This document shows, piece by piece, positions 1-7,343 of a DNA stretch of 8,494 nt. Each line of letters starts with the position of its first letter. Position 1 is the stretch's first letter. The notes under the pieces were generated by a model. That model was not told the origin of the DNA. It searched no databases and saw only the letters and a program-made list of their open reading frames with translations. Position numbers and translations under genes: made by a program. Origin of the DNA: an uncultured Duganella sp. Its GTDB lineage: Bacteria > Pseudomonadota > Gammaproteobacteria > Burkholderiales > Burkholderiaceae. Location: NCBI GenBank assembly GCA_946482335.1, contig CAMLRG010000224.1:1-8494 (forward strand). The letters run 5' to 3'.

Positions 1-2
1 GC

Positions 3-1262
3 CTGCCCGCGTTCTACTCGCGCACCGTGGCCGACCCGCGCTGGGGCATGCGCGCCACCTGGCGCGGTGCCAGCGCCGACGCGACCGCCCTGGCCCTCGA
101 CGACCGCGCCGGCGGCGTGGTGATGCGCGGCAGCCGATATGAGACCAGCGAGCACGTGAGCGCCGGCGACAGCCGGGTAACCCTGCTGCGCGCCCGCCGC
201 CACGGCGGCGAAGCGGTGGCCGGCACCTTCCTGTCGGACCGCGATTATGGCGATGGCGCGCGCAATACGGTATTCGGCACGGACGGTCAATGGCGTGCCC
301 CGGCCAACGGCGAAGGCAATATCCAGCTGGCATGGACCGCCATGGCATCGCGCACGACGGCGCGCTTCGACAAGGATGGCCGGGCCGCTGCCGTCCAGGC
401 GCGCAACAGCGGCTACGGCTATGGCAGGCTCAATTACAGCTCCGACGCCTGGCTGAACGAAGTGGAGCTGGAAGTGATCGGAACCAATTTCGCCAACGAT
501 AACGGCTTCGTGCCGCAAACGGGCATCATCAAGGGCGAAGTGGAACTGAACCGCCGCATGGGCGCGCGCGACCTGGGCCTGTTCGAAGCGTACGAGACGG
601 AATTGCATCTCGGCCTGCACGAAATCCGCACGCTGTCGCATGAGACGGTGCAGCGCTGGCTGCGTCCCGGCTTCTGGTTCTATGGCGGCAGGCAGACGCG
701 CTTCTGGGCCGATATCGGCATCGACCGCCAGCGCGGACGCAGCGGAGCGGCTTTGCACAAGACGCCGGCCGCCCACCTGGGTATTGGAAGCTCGCCATCG
801 TCCTGGTTCGTCAAGCTGAAGGGCGAGCTCACGCTGGGCCGCCAGCTCGATGTGGAAGCGGACGCCGTGGGGCAGGGTGGCAACCTGGAGCTGGAGGCGA
901 ACCTGCGCTTCCCTTTGCCCGGCGGCTGGAGCCTGGAATCGGACCACCGCTGGAACCGCGCCTGGGTCAAGCACGCGCGGCTGCAGGATTTCAGCGACGG
1001 CGGCTGGCGCTGGGTCGGTACGCTGCACGCCAGCCCGCGCGACGCGCTGCGCCTGATCGTGCAGAACACTTCGGCGCAGCGCCAGGACCTGGCGCCGCAA
1101 TTGCTTGAACCATGGAGCGAGCGGTACCGCCACCGCTCCTTGCTGTACAAGCGCACCACGCGCCACGACCGCATCGTGTCGGTCGGCGCCACCACCGACG
1201 CCAACGGCGCCTTGCCCGGTTCCAGCAAGGGCTTGACGCTGAAAGTGCAGTGGGGCATTTGA
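3..1262 (+). CDS. Outer-membrane beta-barrel protein, DUF5916-like (C-terminal part, 5' end outside window)
   Basis: The frame is open from base 3 and begins LPAFYSRTVADPRWGMRATW, so the gene starts upstream of the window; the GTG at 27 is internal. 419 residues are visible, ending in TGA at 1260-1262. The opening segment (FYSR-T-x-ADPxWG, followed about 20 residues later by DDRAGG) resembles the start of the barrel region of DUF5916 proteins, which usually follow an N-terminal CBM9-like domain; that domain would lie outside the window. The rest shows alternating polar/hydrophobic strands rich in W, Y, G and R (for example around GFWFYGGRQTRFWADIG), and the end LTLKVQWGI looks like a final beta-strand. 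No catalytic motif is visible. The family has no firm biochemical role; outer-membrane location is inferred. It converges with napC and shares no obvious function with it. A TonB-dependent receptor is less likely, as no plug or TonB-box region is visible, but the N-terminus is missing. Confidence 0.72.
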   Translation: MPAFYSRTVADPRWGMRATWRGASADATALALDDRAGGVVMRGSRYETSEHVSAGDSRVTLLRARRHGGEAVAGTFLSDRDYGDGARNTVFGTDGQWRAPANGEGNIQLAWTAMASRTTARFDKDGRAAAVQARNSGYGYGRLNYSSDAWLNEVELEVIGTNFANDNGFVPQTGIIKGEVELNRRMGARDLGLFEAYETELHLGLHEIRTLSHETVQRWLRPGFWFYGGRQTRFWADIGIDRQRGRSGAALHKTPAAHLGIGSSPSSWFVKLKGELTLGRQLDVEADAVGQGGNLELEANLRFPLPGGWSLESDHRWNRAWVKHARLQDFSDGGWRWVGTLHASPRDALRLIVQNTSAQRQDLAPQLLEPWSERYRHRSLLYKRTTRHDRIVSVGATTDANGALPGSSKGLTLKVQWGI

Positions 1263-1263
1263 C

Positions 1264-1283
1264 GGCCCGGCGTACGCCCGGCC
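1264..1283. terminator. Inverted repeat between convergent genes, possible bidirectional hairpin
   Basis: A 20-base near-palindrome starts just after the TGA of the upstream gene and lies about 35 bases beyond the napC stop. The arms pair GGCC, then one C-C mismatch, then GGCG around a GTAC-containing centre. It is the only clear structure in the 56-bp convergent gap. There is no run of T on either strand, so intrinsic termination is uncertain; it could instead be a 3'-end stabilising hairpin or chance in GC-rich DNA. Confidence 0.35.
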
Positions 1284-1318
1284 CCCGCTCGAAGCCGCGG
1301 CGCAAGGCCTCCCGCAAG

Positions 1319-1900
1319 CTACTTGACGCCTGACATGTCCGGCAGCGTGTGTGCGATGCCCTTGTGACAGTCGATGCACGTCTTCTCGCCGCTGGCCAGT
1401 TGCGTCGAGTGGGCATCGACTGCGCGCTTGCTCTGGCGGGTGAAGTCCATCGACTCGAACTGGTGGCAATTGCGGCATTCGAGGGAATTGTTGGCCTTCA
1501 GCCGCCGCCATTCGTTGCCAGCCAGCTGCAGGCGGTGCGCCTCGAATTTTTCGCGGGTATCGATGGTCCCGAACACCTTGCCCCACACTTCCTTCGACGC
1601 TTGCATCTTGCGTGCGATCTTGCTGGTCCACTCGTGCGGCACATGGCAGTCGGAGCACTTGGCACGCACGCCGCTGCGGTTGGTGAAGTGGATGGTGCGC
1701 TGCAGCTCCGGATAGACGTTGTCGCGCATCTCATGGCACCCGGTGCAGAATTTCTCCGTATTGGTCGCTTCCATGGCAGTGTTGAAACCGCCCCAGAACA
1801 CCACCCCGGCCACGAAGGAGCCGATCACCAGGAAGCCCAGGCTCAGATGCAGGCTGGGACGGCGCAGTATGTTCCAATAAGTTCGAATCAGACGTAGCAT
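1319..1900 (-). CDS. napC: NapC, membrane-anchored tetraheme c-type cytochrome, quinol dehydrogenase for periplasmic nitrate reductase
   Basis: 193 aa, NapC/NirT family, close to the usual length of about 200. An N-terminal uncleaved membrane anchor (about residues 17-39) is preceded by Arg-rich cytoplasmic residues. Four CXXCH haem sites follow: CTGCH at 52-56, CSDCH at 82-86, CRNCH at 142-146 and CIDCH at 175-179. Family-typical surroundings include [30 protein letters not shown] and the end [10 protein letters not shown]. NapC oxidises membrane quinol and passes electrons to NapB in the periplasm. It is the last gene of the nap set, 9 bases after napB. An AGGGGG ribosome site, four bases before the ATG, overlaps the napB TAA stop, which supports this start. 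All four haems need the Ccm apparatus encoded at the other end of the array. A NrfH or TorC relative is unlikely given the nap context. Confidence 0.97.
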   Translation of the reverse strand: MLRLIRTYWNILRRPSLHLSLGFLVIGSFVAGVVFWGGFNTAMEATNTEKFCTGCHEMRDNVYPELQRTIHFTNRSGVRAKCSDCHVPHEWTSKIARKMQASKEVWGKVFGTIDTREKFEAHRLQLAGNEWRRLKANNSLECRNCHQFESMDFTRQSKRAVDAHSTQLASGEKTCIDCHKGIAHTLPDMSGVK

Positions 1901-1909
1901 GGTGCCCCC

Positions 1910-2395
1910 TTATTTCCTTTTCGCCGGCGCGGCGGACGCGGCCTGGTTCAGCATGGTGTCCACGTCTTTGAACTGGTTCGGCACCAGCGGTTCCAGGTTC
2001 GCCTGCGGCACGTGGCACTGCAGGCAGAAATAGCGCCGGGGCGACAGCTCGGCCAGGAAATTGCCGTCCCGGTTCTGGAAGTGCGTCACGCTGATCATTG
2101 GCGCCTGGCTCTCCTGGGTGCGGGCACGGGCGTGGCACATCATGCAGCGGTTGGCACTCTTGTCGAGCTGGTAGCCTTCGATCTTGTGCGGGATGATGGG
2201 CGGCTGCATGGCGTAGTTGCGTACGCGCCGCACGTCGCTATTGTCCGGGTTGACCATCGGCGGCGGCTTGGTGGTCTCGGCCAGCGGCGTGGGGCCGCGC
2301 ATATGGTCGAGGGCGCGCGGTGCCTGGGCCGGGGACTGGGCGATGGCGGCGGCCAGCGGCAGCAGGAAGGCGGCGAGGAATGCGATTTTTCTCAT
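1910..2395 (-). CDS. napB: NapB, diheme cytochrome c subunit of periplasmic nitrate reductase
   Basis: 161 aa. It accepts electrons from NapC and donates them to the NapA iron-sulfur cluster in the periplasm. A Sec signal peptide covers about residues 1-19 (MRKIAFLAAFLLPLAAAIA, then QS). Two haem-binding sites are visible: CMMCH at 84-88 and CLQCH at 124-128. His70 (IIPHKIEGYQL) and His105 (VTHFQNRDG) sit where the family has its distal haem ligands. Length and motif spacing are normal for NapB. The start was chosen at MRKIAF because the frame stays open well upstream inside napA but only this ATG gives a signal peptide and a ribosome site (TAGGAG at 2404-2409, which includes the napA TAG stop). 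The gap to napA is 11 bases. Confidence 0.96.
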   Translation of the reverse strand: MRKIAFLAAFLLPLAAAIAQSPAQAPRALDHMRGPTPLAETTKPPPMVNPDNSDVRRVRNYAMQPPIIPHKIEGYQLDKSANRCMMCHARARTQESQAPMISVTHFQNRDGNFLAELSPRRYFCLQCHVPQANLEPLVPNQFKDVDTMLNQAASAAPAKRK

Positions 2396-2403
2396 GGCGG
2401 TGG

Positions 2404-2409
2404 CTCCTA
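2404..2409 (-). promoter_or_regulatory. Ribosome binding site of napB, overlapping the napA stop
   Basis: TAGGAG lies eight bases before the napB ATG, and its first three bases are the napA stop codon. Such an arrangement lets ribosomes finishing napA reinitiate on napB, and it fixes the napB start against the longer open frame upstream. Confidence 0.7.
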
Positions 2410-4902
2410 TACCTTGCGGATGCTGACTGCGCACTTCTTGAAGTCGGTCTGCAAAGAGATGGGACAGGTGGCGTCGAGCGTCACCTTGTTCACCAGCTGG
2501 CTGGCGTCGAAGAAGGGGATGAACACCAGCCCGCGCGGCGGCCGGTTGCGCCCGCGCGTCTCGACGCGCGACTGGATGTGGCCGCGCCGTGATCTGACTT
2601 CGACCAGGTCGCCGCGCCGTGCGCCCAATGCCTTGGCATCGTCCGGGTGCATGAAGCACACCGCGTTCGGCACCGCGCGGTACAGCTCGGGCACGCGGCG
2701 CGTCATGGTGCCGGTGTGCCAGTGCTCCAGCACGCGGCCGGTGGACAGCCAGAACGGATACTCCTTGTCCGGCGCTTCGGCCGGCTTCTCATAAGGCAGC
2801 GCAAAGATCACGGCCTTGCCGTCGGGATGGCCGTAAAAGCGCACGCTTTCGCCCTTCTTGACGTAGGGGTCGAGCCCTTCGCGGTAGCGCCAGAGCGTCT
2901 CTTTCCCGTCCACCACCGGCCAGCGCAAGCCGCGCACCTTGTGGTAGGTGTCGAAAGGCGCCAGGTCGTGGCCGTGGCCGCGGCCAAAGCTGGCATACTC
3001 CTCGAACAAGCCTTTTTGAATGTAGAAGCCGAACGCCTTCGCTTCATCGTTCTGGTAGCCCGCTTCCAGCTGGGAAGCCGGGAACTTGTCGACCTGGCCG
3101 TTGCGGAACAGGACGTCGTACAGGGTCTTGCCTTTGTAGGCCGGCATGGCGGCCAGCAGCGGCGCCGGCCACACTTCCTCCATCTTGAAGCGCTTGGAAA
3201 ACTCCGCGATCTGCCACAGGTCGGATCGCGCTTCGCCCGGCGCGCTCACCAGTTGGTGCCAGAACTGGGTGCGGCGCTCGGCGTTGCCGTAGGCGCCTTC
3301 CTTCTCCACCCACATGGCGGTCGGCAGGATCAGGTCGGCCGCCGTGGTGCTGGCGGTGGGGTAGGGGTCGGACACCACGACAAAGGCATTCGGATTGCGG
3401 AAGCCGGGAAGGATCTCGCCCATGATGTTGGGGCCGGCCTGCATGTTGTTGTTGCACATGACCCAGTAGGCATTCAGCTTGCCATCCTTGAGCGCGCGGC
3501 TTTGCGCCACCGCGTGGAAGCCCGGCTTGTCGGGAATGGTCCCCGGCGGCAGCCGCCAGATCCGTTCAGCCGTCTCGCGGTGCTTGGGATTGGTGACCAG
3601 CATGTCGGCCGGCAAACGGTGCGAGAAGGTGCCGACCTCGCGCGCCGTGCCGCAGGCCGAGGGTTGGCCGGTGAGCGAGAAGGGGCTGTTGCCCGGCGAG
3701 GAAATTTTCCCGGTCAGCAGGTGTATGTTGTACAGCAGGTTGCCGCACCAGGTGCCGCGCGTATGCTGGTTGAAGCCCATGGTGAAAAAGGACATGACCT
3801 TGGTCTTCGGGTCGGCATAGAGTTCAGCCAGGCGCTGCAGGCGGTCGCGCGGCACGCCGCACAGCTTCGATACCGAATCGACATCGTAGGCACTGACGAA
3901 CTTCGCGAATTCCTCGAACGTGCTGGGCTTGCCGCCGCCGGCATCGGCCGCGTTGACGGCGGCCTTCTGCAGCGGATGGTCAGGCCGCAAGCCGTAACCG
4001 ATATTGGTATTGCCCATCACGAAGCGCGTGTGCTTGCCGATGAAGTCCTGGTTCACGCGGTTGGTCTTGATGATGTGGTTGGCGATGTAGTTGAGGATCG
4101 CCAGGTCGGTCTGCGGCGTAAAGACGATCGGCTGGTCGGCGAGCTCGAAGCTGCGGTGCTCGTAGGTCGACAGCACTGCCACCTTCACATGCGGGTTCGA
4201 CAGGCGGCGGTCGGTCACGCGCGTCCACAGGATGGGGTGCATCTCCGCCATATTGGAACCCCACAGCACGAAGGCGTCGGCCGCCTCGATGTCGTCGTAG
4301 CAGCCCATCGGCTCGTCCATGCCGAAGGTACGCATGAAACCGGCCACGGCGGAGGCCATGCAGTGCCGTGCGTTCGGGTCCAGGTTATTGGTGCGGAAGC
4401 CGGCCTTCATCAGTTTGGCTGCCGCGTAGCCTTCCCAGATGGTCCATTGGCCGGAACCGAACATGCCGACCGCGCTCGGCCCCTTTTCCCGCAACACTTT
4501 CTTGAATTGCCTGGCCATTTCGTCGAATGCGGCGTTCCACGATACCGGCTGGAACTCGCCATCTTTGGCGTACTGGCCGTTCTTCATGCGCATCAGGGGC
4601 TGTGTCAGGCGGTCCGCCCCGTACATGATCTTCGACAGGAAGTAGCCCTTCACGCAATTGACGCCTCGGTTGACCTCGGCGTTGATGTCGCCATGGGTCG
4701 CCACCACGCGGCCATCCTTGACCCCGACGTTGACGCCGCAGCCAACGCCGCAAAAGCGGCACGGCGCCTTGTCCCACTTGAGCTGGGTCTTGGCGGCATC
4801 GGTGACGACGTTGGATGCGGCGGCGGGAAGGTGGATGCCGGCGGTGGCCGCTGCCGTCAGCGCGGCGGACTGGATGATGAAATCACGACGGGTATGTTTC
4901 AT
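2407..4902 (-). CDS. napA: NapA, periplasmic nitrate reductase catalytic subunit (Mo-bis-MGD, 4Fe-4S)
   Basis: 831 aa, the usual length for NapA. It reduces nitrate to nitrite in the periplasm. The N-terminus has a Tat signal (TRRDFII at 4-10, hydrophobic stretch to about 27, probable cleavage after the AAA at 27-29). The 4Fe-4S cluster motif is C48-x2-C51-x3-C55-x27-C83, followed by Lys85 (CVKGYF), the conserved lysine between cluster and cofactor. The molybdenum ligand is Cys181 in [12 protein letters not shown]. Other family blocks include [60 protein letters not shown] and the C-terminal molybdopterin-binding region [17 protein letters not shown]. The frame is open 114 codons upstream through napD, but the ATG at 4902 is preceded by GAGGAG and gives the Tat signal. 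Its ATG overlaps the napD TGA (ATGA). Assimilatory NasA is excluded by the Tat signal and by napB, napC and napD. Confidence 0.98.
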   Translation of the reverse strand: MKHTRRDFIIQSAALTAAATAGIHLPAAASNVVTDAAKTQLKWDKAPCRFCGVGCGVNVGVKDGRVVATHGDINAEVNRGVNCVKGYFLSKIMYGADRLTQPLMRMKNGQYAKDGEFQPVSWNAAFDEMARQFKKVLREKGPSAVGMFGSGQWTIWEGYAAAKLMKAGFRTNNLDPNARHCMASAVAGFMRTFGMDEPMGCYDDIEAADAFVLWGSNMAEMHPILWTRVTDRRLSNPHVKVAVLSTYEHRSFELADQPIVFTPQTDLAILNYIANHIIKTNRVNQDFIGKHTRFVMGNTNIGYGLRPDHPLQKAAVNAADAGGGKPSTFEEFAKFVSAYDVDSVSKLCGVPRDRLQRLAELYADPKTKVMSFFTMGFNQHTRGTWCGNLLYNIHLLTGKISSPGNSPFSLTGQPSACGTAREVGTFSHRLPADMLVTNPKHRETAERIWRLPPGTIPDKPGFHAVAQSRALKDGKLNAYWVMCNNNMQAGPNIMGEILPGFRNPNAFVVVSDPYPTASTTAADLILPTAMWVEKEGAYGNAERRTQFWHQLVSAPGEARSDLWQIAEFSKRFKMEEVWPAPLLAAMPAYKGKTLYDVLFRNGQVDKFPASQLEAGYQNDEAKAFGFYIQKGLFEEYASFGRGHGHDLAPFDTYHKVRGLRWPVVDGKETLWRYREGLDPYVKKGESVRFYGHPDGKAVIFALPYEKPAEAPDKEYPFWLSTGRVLEHWHTGTMTRRVPELYRAVPNAVCFMHPDDAKALGARRGDLVEVRSRRGHIQSRVETRGRNRPPRGLVFIPFFDASQLVNKVTLDATCPISLQTDFKKCAVSIRKV

Positions 4903-5174
4903 GGGAGCTCCTCGTCCATTGAAGTGGCGGATTCGGCATGCTGGTATACCAGGGCGACATTGAGCACACCGGGCAAGGCCCGGATGGCGTCCATGATGTC
5001 GAGCGTTCGGGGCGCGCTGTCCGCCTCCAGCGTGACGACCATGCGTCCGTCTTCCTCGGCGGCATGCACGATGGCGCGCGGCAGGATGGCAAGATGGGAA
5101 CGCACCTCCGCCACGCGGGCGGGGATGGCGTGCACGATGATGCCGGCGATGTGGATTTCGGCCGCCATGGTCAT
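4899..5174 (-). CDS. napD: NapD, chaperone for the NapA Tat signal peptide
   Basis: 91 aa, usual length for NapD. It is a small cytoplasmic protein that binds the twin-arginine signal of NapA and delays export until the molybdenum cofactor is in place. Visible family features are the N-terminal strand [11 protein letters not shown], the central RMVVTLEAD, and the [15 protein letters not shown] block near the C-terminus, consistent with a ferredoxin-like fold. The ATG at 5174 overlaps the napE TGA (ATGA), and its stop overlaps the napA ATG in the same way, so napE, napD and napA are translationally coupled. A second ATG two codons later (5168) would begin MAAEIH and cannot be ruled out as the true start. 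Confidence 0.94.
   Translation of the reverse strand: MTMAAEIHIAGIIVHAIPARVAEVRSHLAILPRAIVHAAEEDGRMVVTLEADSAPRTLDIMDAIRALPGVLNVALVYQHAESATSMDEELP
4908..4913 (-). promoter_or_regulatory. Ribosome binding site of napA
   Basis: GAGGAG, five bases before the napA ATG and within the end of napD. It decides the napA start against the longer open frame, which extends about 340 bases further upstream without any Tat signal. Confidence 0.75.
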
Positions 5175-5332
5175 GCCCCTGGCAGGCGTCCGGTGAACAG
5201 CTGGTACATCCAGACGGCGAAACCGTAGCCGCCCACCGTCGCAACAGCGAGGATCGGCGCCAGAACCACCGTCATGAACAGGAATACCTTCAGTTCTTGC
5301 GCCTTGCTGGCGACTGGTTCTTTGTTGTCCAT
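5171..5332 (-). CDS. napE: NapE, small single-span membrane protein of the nap operon
   Basis: 53 aa, read directly from the minus strand, beginning [20 protein letters not shown] and ending LFTGRLPGA. It has a short charged N-terminus (1-15) and one membrane helix of roughly residues 16-40 with a [11 protein letters not shown] segment typical of NapE. The family role is not settled; it is commonly the first gene of napEDABC sets in alpha- and betaproteobacteria. The stop overlaps the napD ATG (ATGA). The start at 5332 has only a weak ribosome site (GGGGGA, three bases before ATG), but no alternative in-frame start gives a better N-terminus. Identification rests on length, topology, sequence resemblance and position. 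Confidence 0.9.
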   Translation of the reverse strand: MDNKEPVASKAQELKVFLFMTVVLAPILAVATVGGYGFAVWMYQLFTGRLPGA

Positions 5333-5340
5333 TTGTCCCC

Positions 5341-5359
5341 CATCTTACGCTGAAAGATG
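5341..5359 (-). promoter_or_regulatory. Small inverted repeat just upstream of the napE ribosome site
   Basis: CATCTT and AAGATG arms with a seven-base spacer. In the transcript the 3' arm ends on the first G of the napE GGGGGA ribosome site, so a hairpin here could influence napE translation, or the dyad could be a protein-binding site. The arms are only 6 bp and AT-leaning, so the fold would be weak. It shares two bases with the neighbouring hairpin at 5358-5377. No FNR-type TTGAT-N4-ATCAA box is present in this gap. Confidence 0.3.
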
Positions 5360-5377
5360 CGCCGAGAAACTGGCGCA
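5358..5377 (-). terminator. GC-rich hairpin in the ccmI-napE gap, possible weak terminator or processing site
   Basis: On the transcript strand TGCGCC, an eight-base loop (AGTTTCTC) and GGCGCA form a perfect 6-bp stem, followed by TCTTTC rather than a true U run. It is the strongest structure in the 70-bp gap between ccmI and napE. It may partly terminate ccm transcripts, stabilise the 3' end of ccm mRNA, or mark a processing point that sets the ccm to nap ratio. Function is inferred only. Confidence 0.35.
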
Positions 5378-5402
5378 GGTTAAGCCTTTGTCCAGGTTGC
5401 CG

Positions 5403-6488
5403 CTATGGGCCCGGCACGGCGCGCGGCGCGAGCTCGATGACCAATCCGCTTGCGCCCGGCGCCGCCGGGCCGCTCTCTCCTTCCATGTCGCCAGGTTGGG
5501 CGGTGGCGCTGCCGCTGGCTGAAATCCTGGCGCCCACGATCAGCCTGCGTGCGCCAGCGAGACTCGCGCCGGGCGCCAGGACGTGGCGGTCATCCAGCCG
5601 GAATGCCTGGGGCCACTGGCCGGCCTTGCGCTTGATGGCGGCCAGCGGCATCGCCGGGCCATCGGCGGCGCGGGCGTAGATGAACAGCGTATGTCCGGGC
5701 GGCGGCGCGGCGCTGCCCGGCGCCAGGCGCAAAGTGCCGGAAAGCCCTGCGGCGGCGCCGGCAGCCGGCGCGGGCGCGGCCACTGCGCCAGCCGCGGGCA
5801 AGCCCTGGCGTGCACGGGCTTCGGCAATGCCGGCCTGCGTCGAGCGGGCGAATTCGGAATCTTCGGGCACTTGCGGCAGGACCGCCAGCCATTGCGCTTC
5901 TGCGCGCGCGAAGTCGCCGCGGGCGAAGGCCGCGCTGCCGGACAGGGCCAGCGCTTTGACCTGTTGCGGGTCGATCGCCAGGGCGCGTTCGGCCAGTCGT
6001 TCGGGCTCGCCTGCCAGGACGCCGTGCCGCGCCGTGGCCAAGGCGTCCGCGTAGTCGGCCAGCACGCCGGCGTCCCGCGGCAGCAGCGCGGCGAGCTGGG
6101 CATAGGCGTCGGCGGCCTCCCCGTAACGGTGCATGACGCTATAGGAGCGCGCCAGCATGTGCCAGCCGTCGACGTCGTCCGGCTGGCTGCGCAGGCGGGT
6201 GGCCAGGCGCTCCACCATCGCGGGAATGTCCTGTTCGGCCGGGCCGTGGTCGGCGGGCGCGGCGGCGGCGGCCAGCAATTCGACCGGCATCGCCAGCGCG
6301 TCCGGCCGGCCCACCTGGAGGTAGAGGGCGGCGGCGGCGGCGGGCAGGGCCACGGCCAGCAGCAGCGCCAGGTGCGGCTGCGGGCGCGTGCCGGGCGCGG
6401 GCCCTGCCGGGCGGCGCAGCAGCGGCGGCACGACGCAAGCCAGGGCCAGTGCGGCCATGCAAGCGATCAGGGCGACGAAAGTGCTCAT
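5403..6488 (-). CDS. ccmI: CcmI (CycH), TPR-containing apocytochrome c chaperone of System I maturation
   Basis: 361 aa. It holds apocytochromes c and hands them to the CcmF/CcmH haem-ligation complex. Two N-terminal membrane helices (about 3-24, ending VVPPLLRR, and about 40-57) are followed by a periplasmic TPR region (roughly 85-210; visible units DDVDGWHMLARSYSVMHRYGEAADAY, written here as positions around 104-130, and a later ALAIDPQQVKALALSGSAAF). An Ala/Pro linker precedes a C-terminal beta domain with family blocks TLFIYARAADGPAMPLAAIK, QAFRLDDRHVLAPGASL, ARISASGSATAQPGDMEG. The start at 6488 overlaps the ccmH TGA (ATGA). Oddity: the loop between the two helices is only about 15 residues, whereas relatives usually carry a longer, partly helical cytoplasmic loop. 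Extreme GC and Ala content in the linker. Last ccm gene, 70 bp before napE. Confidence 0.9.
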   Translation of the reverse strand: MSTFVALIACMAALALACVVPPLLRRPAGPAPGTRPQPHLALLLAVALPAAAAALYLQVGRPDALAMPVELLAAAAAPADHGPAEQDIPAMVERLATRLRSQPDDVDGWHMLARSYSVMHRYGEAADAYAQLAALLPRDAGVLADYADALATARHGVLAGEPERLAERALAIDPQQVKALALSGSAAFARGDFARAEAQWLAVLPQVPEDSEFARSTQAGIAEARARQGLPAAGAVAAPAPAAGAAAGLSGTLRLAPGSAAPPPGHTLFIYARAADGPAMPLAAIKRKAGQWPQAFRLDDRHVLAPGASLAGARRLIVGARISASGSATAQPGDMEGESGPAAPGASGLVIELAPRAVPGP

Positions 6489-6823
6489 GGCTTGCGCCTC
6501 CAGAATCGGCGCAGCGCCGCCACGCCGGCCGCCAGCAGCAGCAGGGGCCCGAACCAGAGCAGGGCGGTGCTGGCGTTGAGCGGCGGATCGTACAGCACGA
6601 AATCGCCGTAGCGCTGCACCATGAATTGCACCACCTGCTGTTCGCTGCGGCCCTGGGCCAGCTGCTGGCGGACTTGCTGGCGCAGGTCGAGCGCGAGCGG
6701 CGCGTGCGAGTCGGCCAAGCTCTGGTTCTGGCATACCAGGCAACGCAGCTCGCCAGCCAGCGTCATGGTGCGGGCATCGAGCGAGGCCGCCAGCGTGTCG
6801 CGCGTGCTTGCGCCATCAGCCAT
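6485..6823 (-). CDS. ccmH: CcmH (CycL), thiol-disulfide haem-ligation protein, lacking a signal peptide
   Basis: 112 aa. CcmH reduces the apocytochrome CXXCH disulfide together with CcmG and works with CcmF and CcmI. The family signature is RCLVCQNQSLADS, with redox Cys28 and Cys31, then a helical region to YGDFVLYDPP, one C-terminal membrane helix (about 86-104) and a basic tail RRFWRRKP. Relatives are usually about 140-160 residues for this split type and begin with a cleaved signal peptide. Here the protein begins MADGASTRDTLAASL, which looks like the mature N-terminus. An in-frame TGA at 6836-6838 leaves no room for a signal upstream. The ATG overlaps the end of ccmG (ATGGCTGA) and has AAGGAG seven bases before it, so the start is well supported. 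The stop overlaps the ccmI start. Confidence 0.92.
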   Translation of the reverse strand: MADGASTRDTLAASLDARTMTLAGELRCLVCQNQSLADSHAPLALDLRQQVRQQLAQGRSEQQVVQFMVQRYGDFVLYDPPLNASTALLWFGPLLLLAAGVAALRRFWRRKP

Positions 6824-7343
6824 TTGCCAGCTCCTTCACTTTGCGGACGATCCGCTCGCGCGCATCGGGCGCCGACAGCGGGCCGGTATGCTTGAGCCGG
6901 ATGATGCCCTGGCGGTCGATGACGAACGTCTCCGGCACGCCGTATACGCCGAAATCGATGCCGATGCGGCCGTCGTGGTCGAAAGCGACCTGGCGGTAAG
7001 GGTTGCCATGGCTTTGCAGCCAGCGCAGGGCGTCCTCGCGCCGGTCCTTGTAATTCAAGCCGATCACAGGGGCTGGCGTCGCACGCGCGAGCGCCATCAA
7101 GTCCTGGTGCTCCAGGCGGCAGCCTTCGCACCAGGAGGCCCAGACATTCAGCACCCACACGCGGCCTTGCAGGTTGGCGGGCGACACCGTGGCGCCGGGC
7201 TCGTCGAGCCGCTGGGCGGAAAACTGCGGCACGGGCTTGCCGACCAGCGGCGACGGCAGCGTGCGCGGATCGCGCCGCAAGCCGGCGCCGAGGAATGCCA
7301 GCAGCACGGCGAACAAGGCCAGTGGCAGCAGGTAGCGCTTCAT
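6816..7343 (-). CDS. ccmG: CcmG (DsbE), membrane-tethered periplasmic thioredoxin of cytochrome c maturation
   Basis: 175 aa, usual length. It supplies reducing power to CcmH and apocytochromes in the periplasm. An N-terminal signal anchor covers about residues 4-22. The thioredoxin fold carries the active site WCEGC (Cys72, Cys75) in NVWASWCEGCRLEH and the cis-proline Pro137 in GVYGVPETFVIDRQG, followed by the family block IIRLKHTGPLS. The start at 7343 (MKRYLLP) overlaps the ccmF TGA as ATGA and has GGGGGAA upstream; an ATG six codons earlier would add only MAGGTA within ccmF and is less likely. WCEGC is one of several CXXC variants seen in the family. The electron source is normally CcdA or DsbD, not seen here. 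Confidence 0.95.
   Translation of the reverse strand: MKRYLLPLALFAVLLAFLGAGLRRDPRTLPSPLVGKPVPQFSAQRLDEPGATVSPANLQGRVWVLNVWASWCEGCRLEHQDLMALARATPAPVIGLNYKDRREDALRWLQSHGNPYRQVAFDHDGRIGIDFGVYGVPETFVIDRQGIIRLKHTGPLSAPDARERIVRKVKELANG
6831..6836 (-). promoter_or_regulatory. Ribosome binding site of ccmH
   Basis: AAGGAG, seven bases before the ccmH ATG and inside the end of ccmG. It argues that the short, signal-less start of ccmH is the one used. The in-frame TGA at 6836-6838 touches this site. Confidence 0.7.

Noticed and set aside
2396..2659. N-terminal extension of the napB frame
   Set aside because: It overlaps the end of napA and lacks a signal peptide; the ATG at 2395 with TAGGAG upstream gives a normal NapB precursor.
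2647..5196. An 849-codon open frame on the + strand, opposite napA and napD
   Set aside because: It is antisense to a well-supported napA. Long antisense frames are expected in GC-rich DNA with third-position G/C bias, and its translation is low-complexity and matches no family I know.
4903..5244. N-terminal extension of the napA frame
   Set aside because: The extra 114 residues are Arg/His/Pro-rich read-through of napD and napE in another frame. The ATG at 4902 has a ribosome site and starts the Tat signal.
5376..5398. Two CAGGTT copies 17 bases apart in the ccmI-napE gap
   Set aside because: Six-base repeats at this distance are expected by chance, and no known nitrate or oxygen regulator site matches them.
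5333..5402. Possible nap promoter (TAAGAT as a -10 element) upstream of napE
   Set aside because: No acceptable -35 element at the proper spacing and no FNR box; the hexamer lies inside the small hairpin arm close to the start codon.
5583..6611. A 342-codon open frame on the + strand, opposite ccmI
   Set aside because: Antisense shadow of the very GC-rich ccmI gene; the translation is a Gly/Arg/Gln-rich composition with no domain.
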